Source: Acidobacteriota bacterium
Lineage (GTDB): Bacteria; Acidobacteriota; Blastocatellia; Pyrinomonadales; Pyrinomonadaceae
Length of the DNA stretch: 6,682 nt
Assembly: GCA_013698055.1 (NCBI GenBank)
Contig: JACCVS010000742.1
Location: forward strand, 1-6,682
Direction: 5' to 3'
The position numbers were made by a program, and so were the translations under genes. This document shows positions 6,255 to 6,682 of this stretch, piece after piece. The notes under the pieces were generated by a model. The model had not been told where the DNA came from, did not search any database, and saw only the letters and a program-made list of their open reading frames with translations. How positions within the stretch are numbered: position 1 is the stretch's first letter; each line of letters begins with the position of its first letter.

Positions 6255-6682
6255 ATGTATGAACTGGCAGAGATCGAGCGCCGTGCGGCGCGCATCAAGC
6301 TGCTCTTGATGGATTGCGACGGCGTGCTGACGGACGGGCGCATCACGCTGCTTGAGAACGGCGATGAAGAGAAGAGCTTTCACACGCGCGACGGGCACGG
6401 CCTGGTGCTGCTTCATCGTGCCGGACTTCATTCAGGCATTATCTCCGGGCGGACATCGAGACTGGTCGAGCGACGAGCGCGCGAGCTTGGGATGCATTAC
6501 GTCAGGCAGGGAACATGGGACAAGATCAAGGACTTTGAAGAGTTGCTGGCGGAAGCCGGGCTTGATGAAAATGAAGTCGCTTTCATCGGCGATGACGTGA
6601 CCGACATCCCGTTGATGCAGCGGTCGGAATTGGCAGTTGCCGTCGCTGACGCCGTCCCGGAAACACGCGCTGTTGCTCATTT
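6255..6682 (+). CDS. kdsC: 3-deoxy-D-manno-octulosonate 8-phosphate phosphatase (HAD family), 3'-truncated by the window edge
   Basis: KdsC hydrolyses KDO-8-phosphate to KDO and phosphate in the cytoplasm, the step after KdsA. Reading from ATG at 6255 gives 142 residues, open to the last base. Against the 188-residue E. coli enzyme about 40-45 residues are missing; no stop is seen. The HAD motifs are complete: motif I MDCDGVLTDG with nucleophile Asp20 (codon 6312) and acid/base Asp22 (6318), motif II IISGR (62-66, Ser64), Lys90 in TWDK, and motif III/IV GDDVTD with Asp113, Asp114 and Asp117 (6591-6605). There is no cap domain between motifs I and II, as in the C0 subclass to which KdsC belongs. 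Residues 41-50 (SFHTRDGHGL) match the family's F-x-x-x-DG-x-G-hydrophobic segment. It starts 9 bp after the preceding stop codon with only a weak A-rich leader, suggesting translational coupling in an operon. A KdsC half of a KdsD-KdsC fusion is excluded, because the protein starts just before motif I. Confidence 0.95.
   Translation, partial: MYELAEIERRAARIKLLLMDCDGVLTDGRITLLENGDEEKSFHTRDGHGLVLLHRAGLHSGIISGRTSRLVERRARELGMHYVRQGTWDKIKDFEELLAEAGLDENEVAFIGDDVTDIPLMQRSELAVAVADAVPETRAVAH

Noticed and set aside
5868..6431. 187-codon minus-strand frame across the end of the peptidase-like gene and the start of kdsC
   Set aside because: It is antisense to two well-supported coding regions, including the catalytic motif of kdsC, and shows no recognisable domain.
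6352..6600. 82-codon plus-strand frame within kdsC
   Set aside because: It is out of frame with the HAD motifs of kdsC, which fully account for this stretch.

Overview
The window is a compact, all-plus-strand gene cluster of about 57% GC (estimated by eye) from a Gram-negative-type bacterium that makes KDO (3-deoxy-D-manno-octulosonate), the inner-core sugar of lipopolysaccharide. I infer Acidobacteriota, perhaps class Blastocatellia. The reasons are the membrane-anchored Ser/Thr kinase with a small N-terminal three-cysteine zinc-ribbon-like knuckle, the secreted peptidase-like/TPR/NTF2-like protein, and the heptamer repeats between genes. This placement is an inference; no rRNA or other marker is present.

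Layout: (1) 1-1276, pyrG (CTP synthase), lacking about 140 N-terminal residues at the left edge. (2) 1276-1376, an intergenic spacer built from two opposed arrays of a 7-bp repeat that can fold into a long stem-loop. (3) 1378-3030, a transmembrane Ser/Thr protein kinase. (4) 3057-3899, kdsA (KDO-8-phosphate synthase) of the metal-dependent type. (5) 3948-6245, an exported protein with a degenerate M1-aminopeptidase-like body, TPR repeats and a C-terminal NTF2-like domain. (6) 6255-6682, kdsC (KDO-8-phosphate phosphatase), cut off at the right edge. From the kinase onward the gaps are 26, 48 and 9 bp with no convincing terminator, so genes 3-6 are probably co-transcribed. The pyrG-kinase gap of 101 bp is the only place where a regulatory break is plausible.

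How the genes fit together: KdsA makes KDO-8-P from arabinose-5-P and phosphoenolpyruvate, and KdsC removes the phosphate. KDO is then activated with CTP by KdsB (not in the window; it may lie upstream of pyrG), and PyrG supplies the CTP. The kinase and the exported pseudopeptidase/TPR protein sit inside this pathway cluster and have no known role in it. They are the most interesting part of the window: a possible envelope-sensing and envelope-assembly pair embedded in a KDO operon. No RNA genes, CRISPR arrays, insertion sequences or phage genes are visible, and no gene-free stretch exceeds 101 bp.
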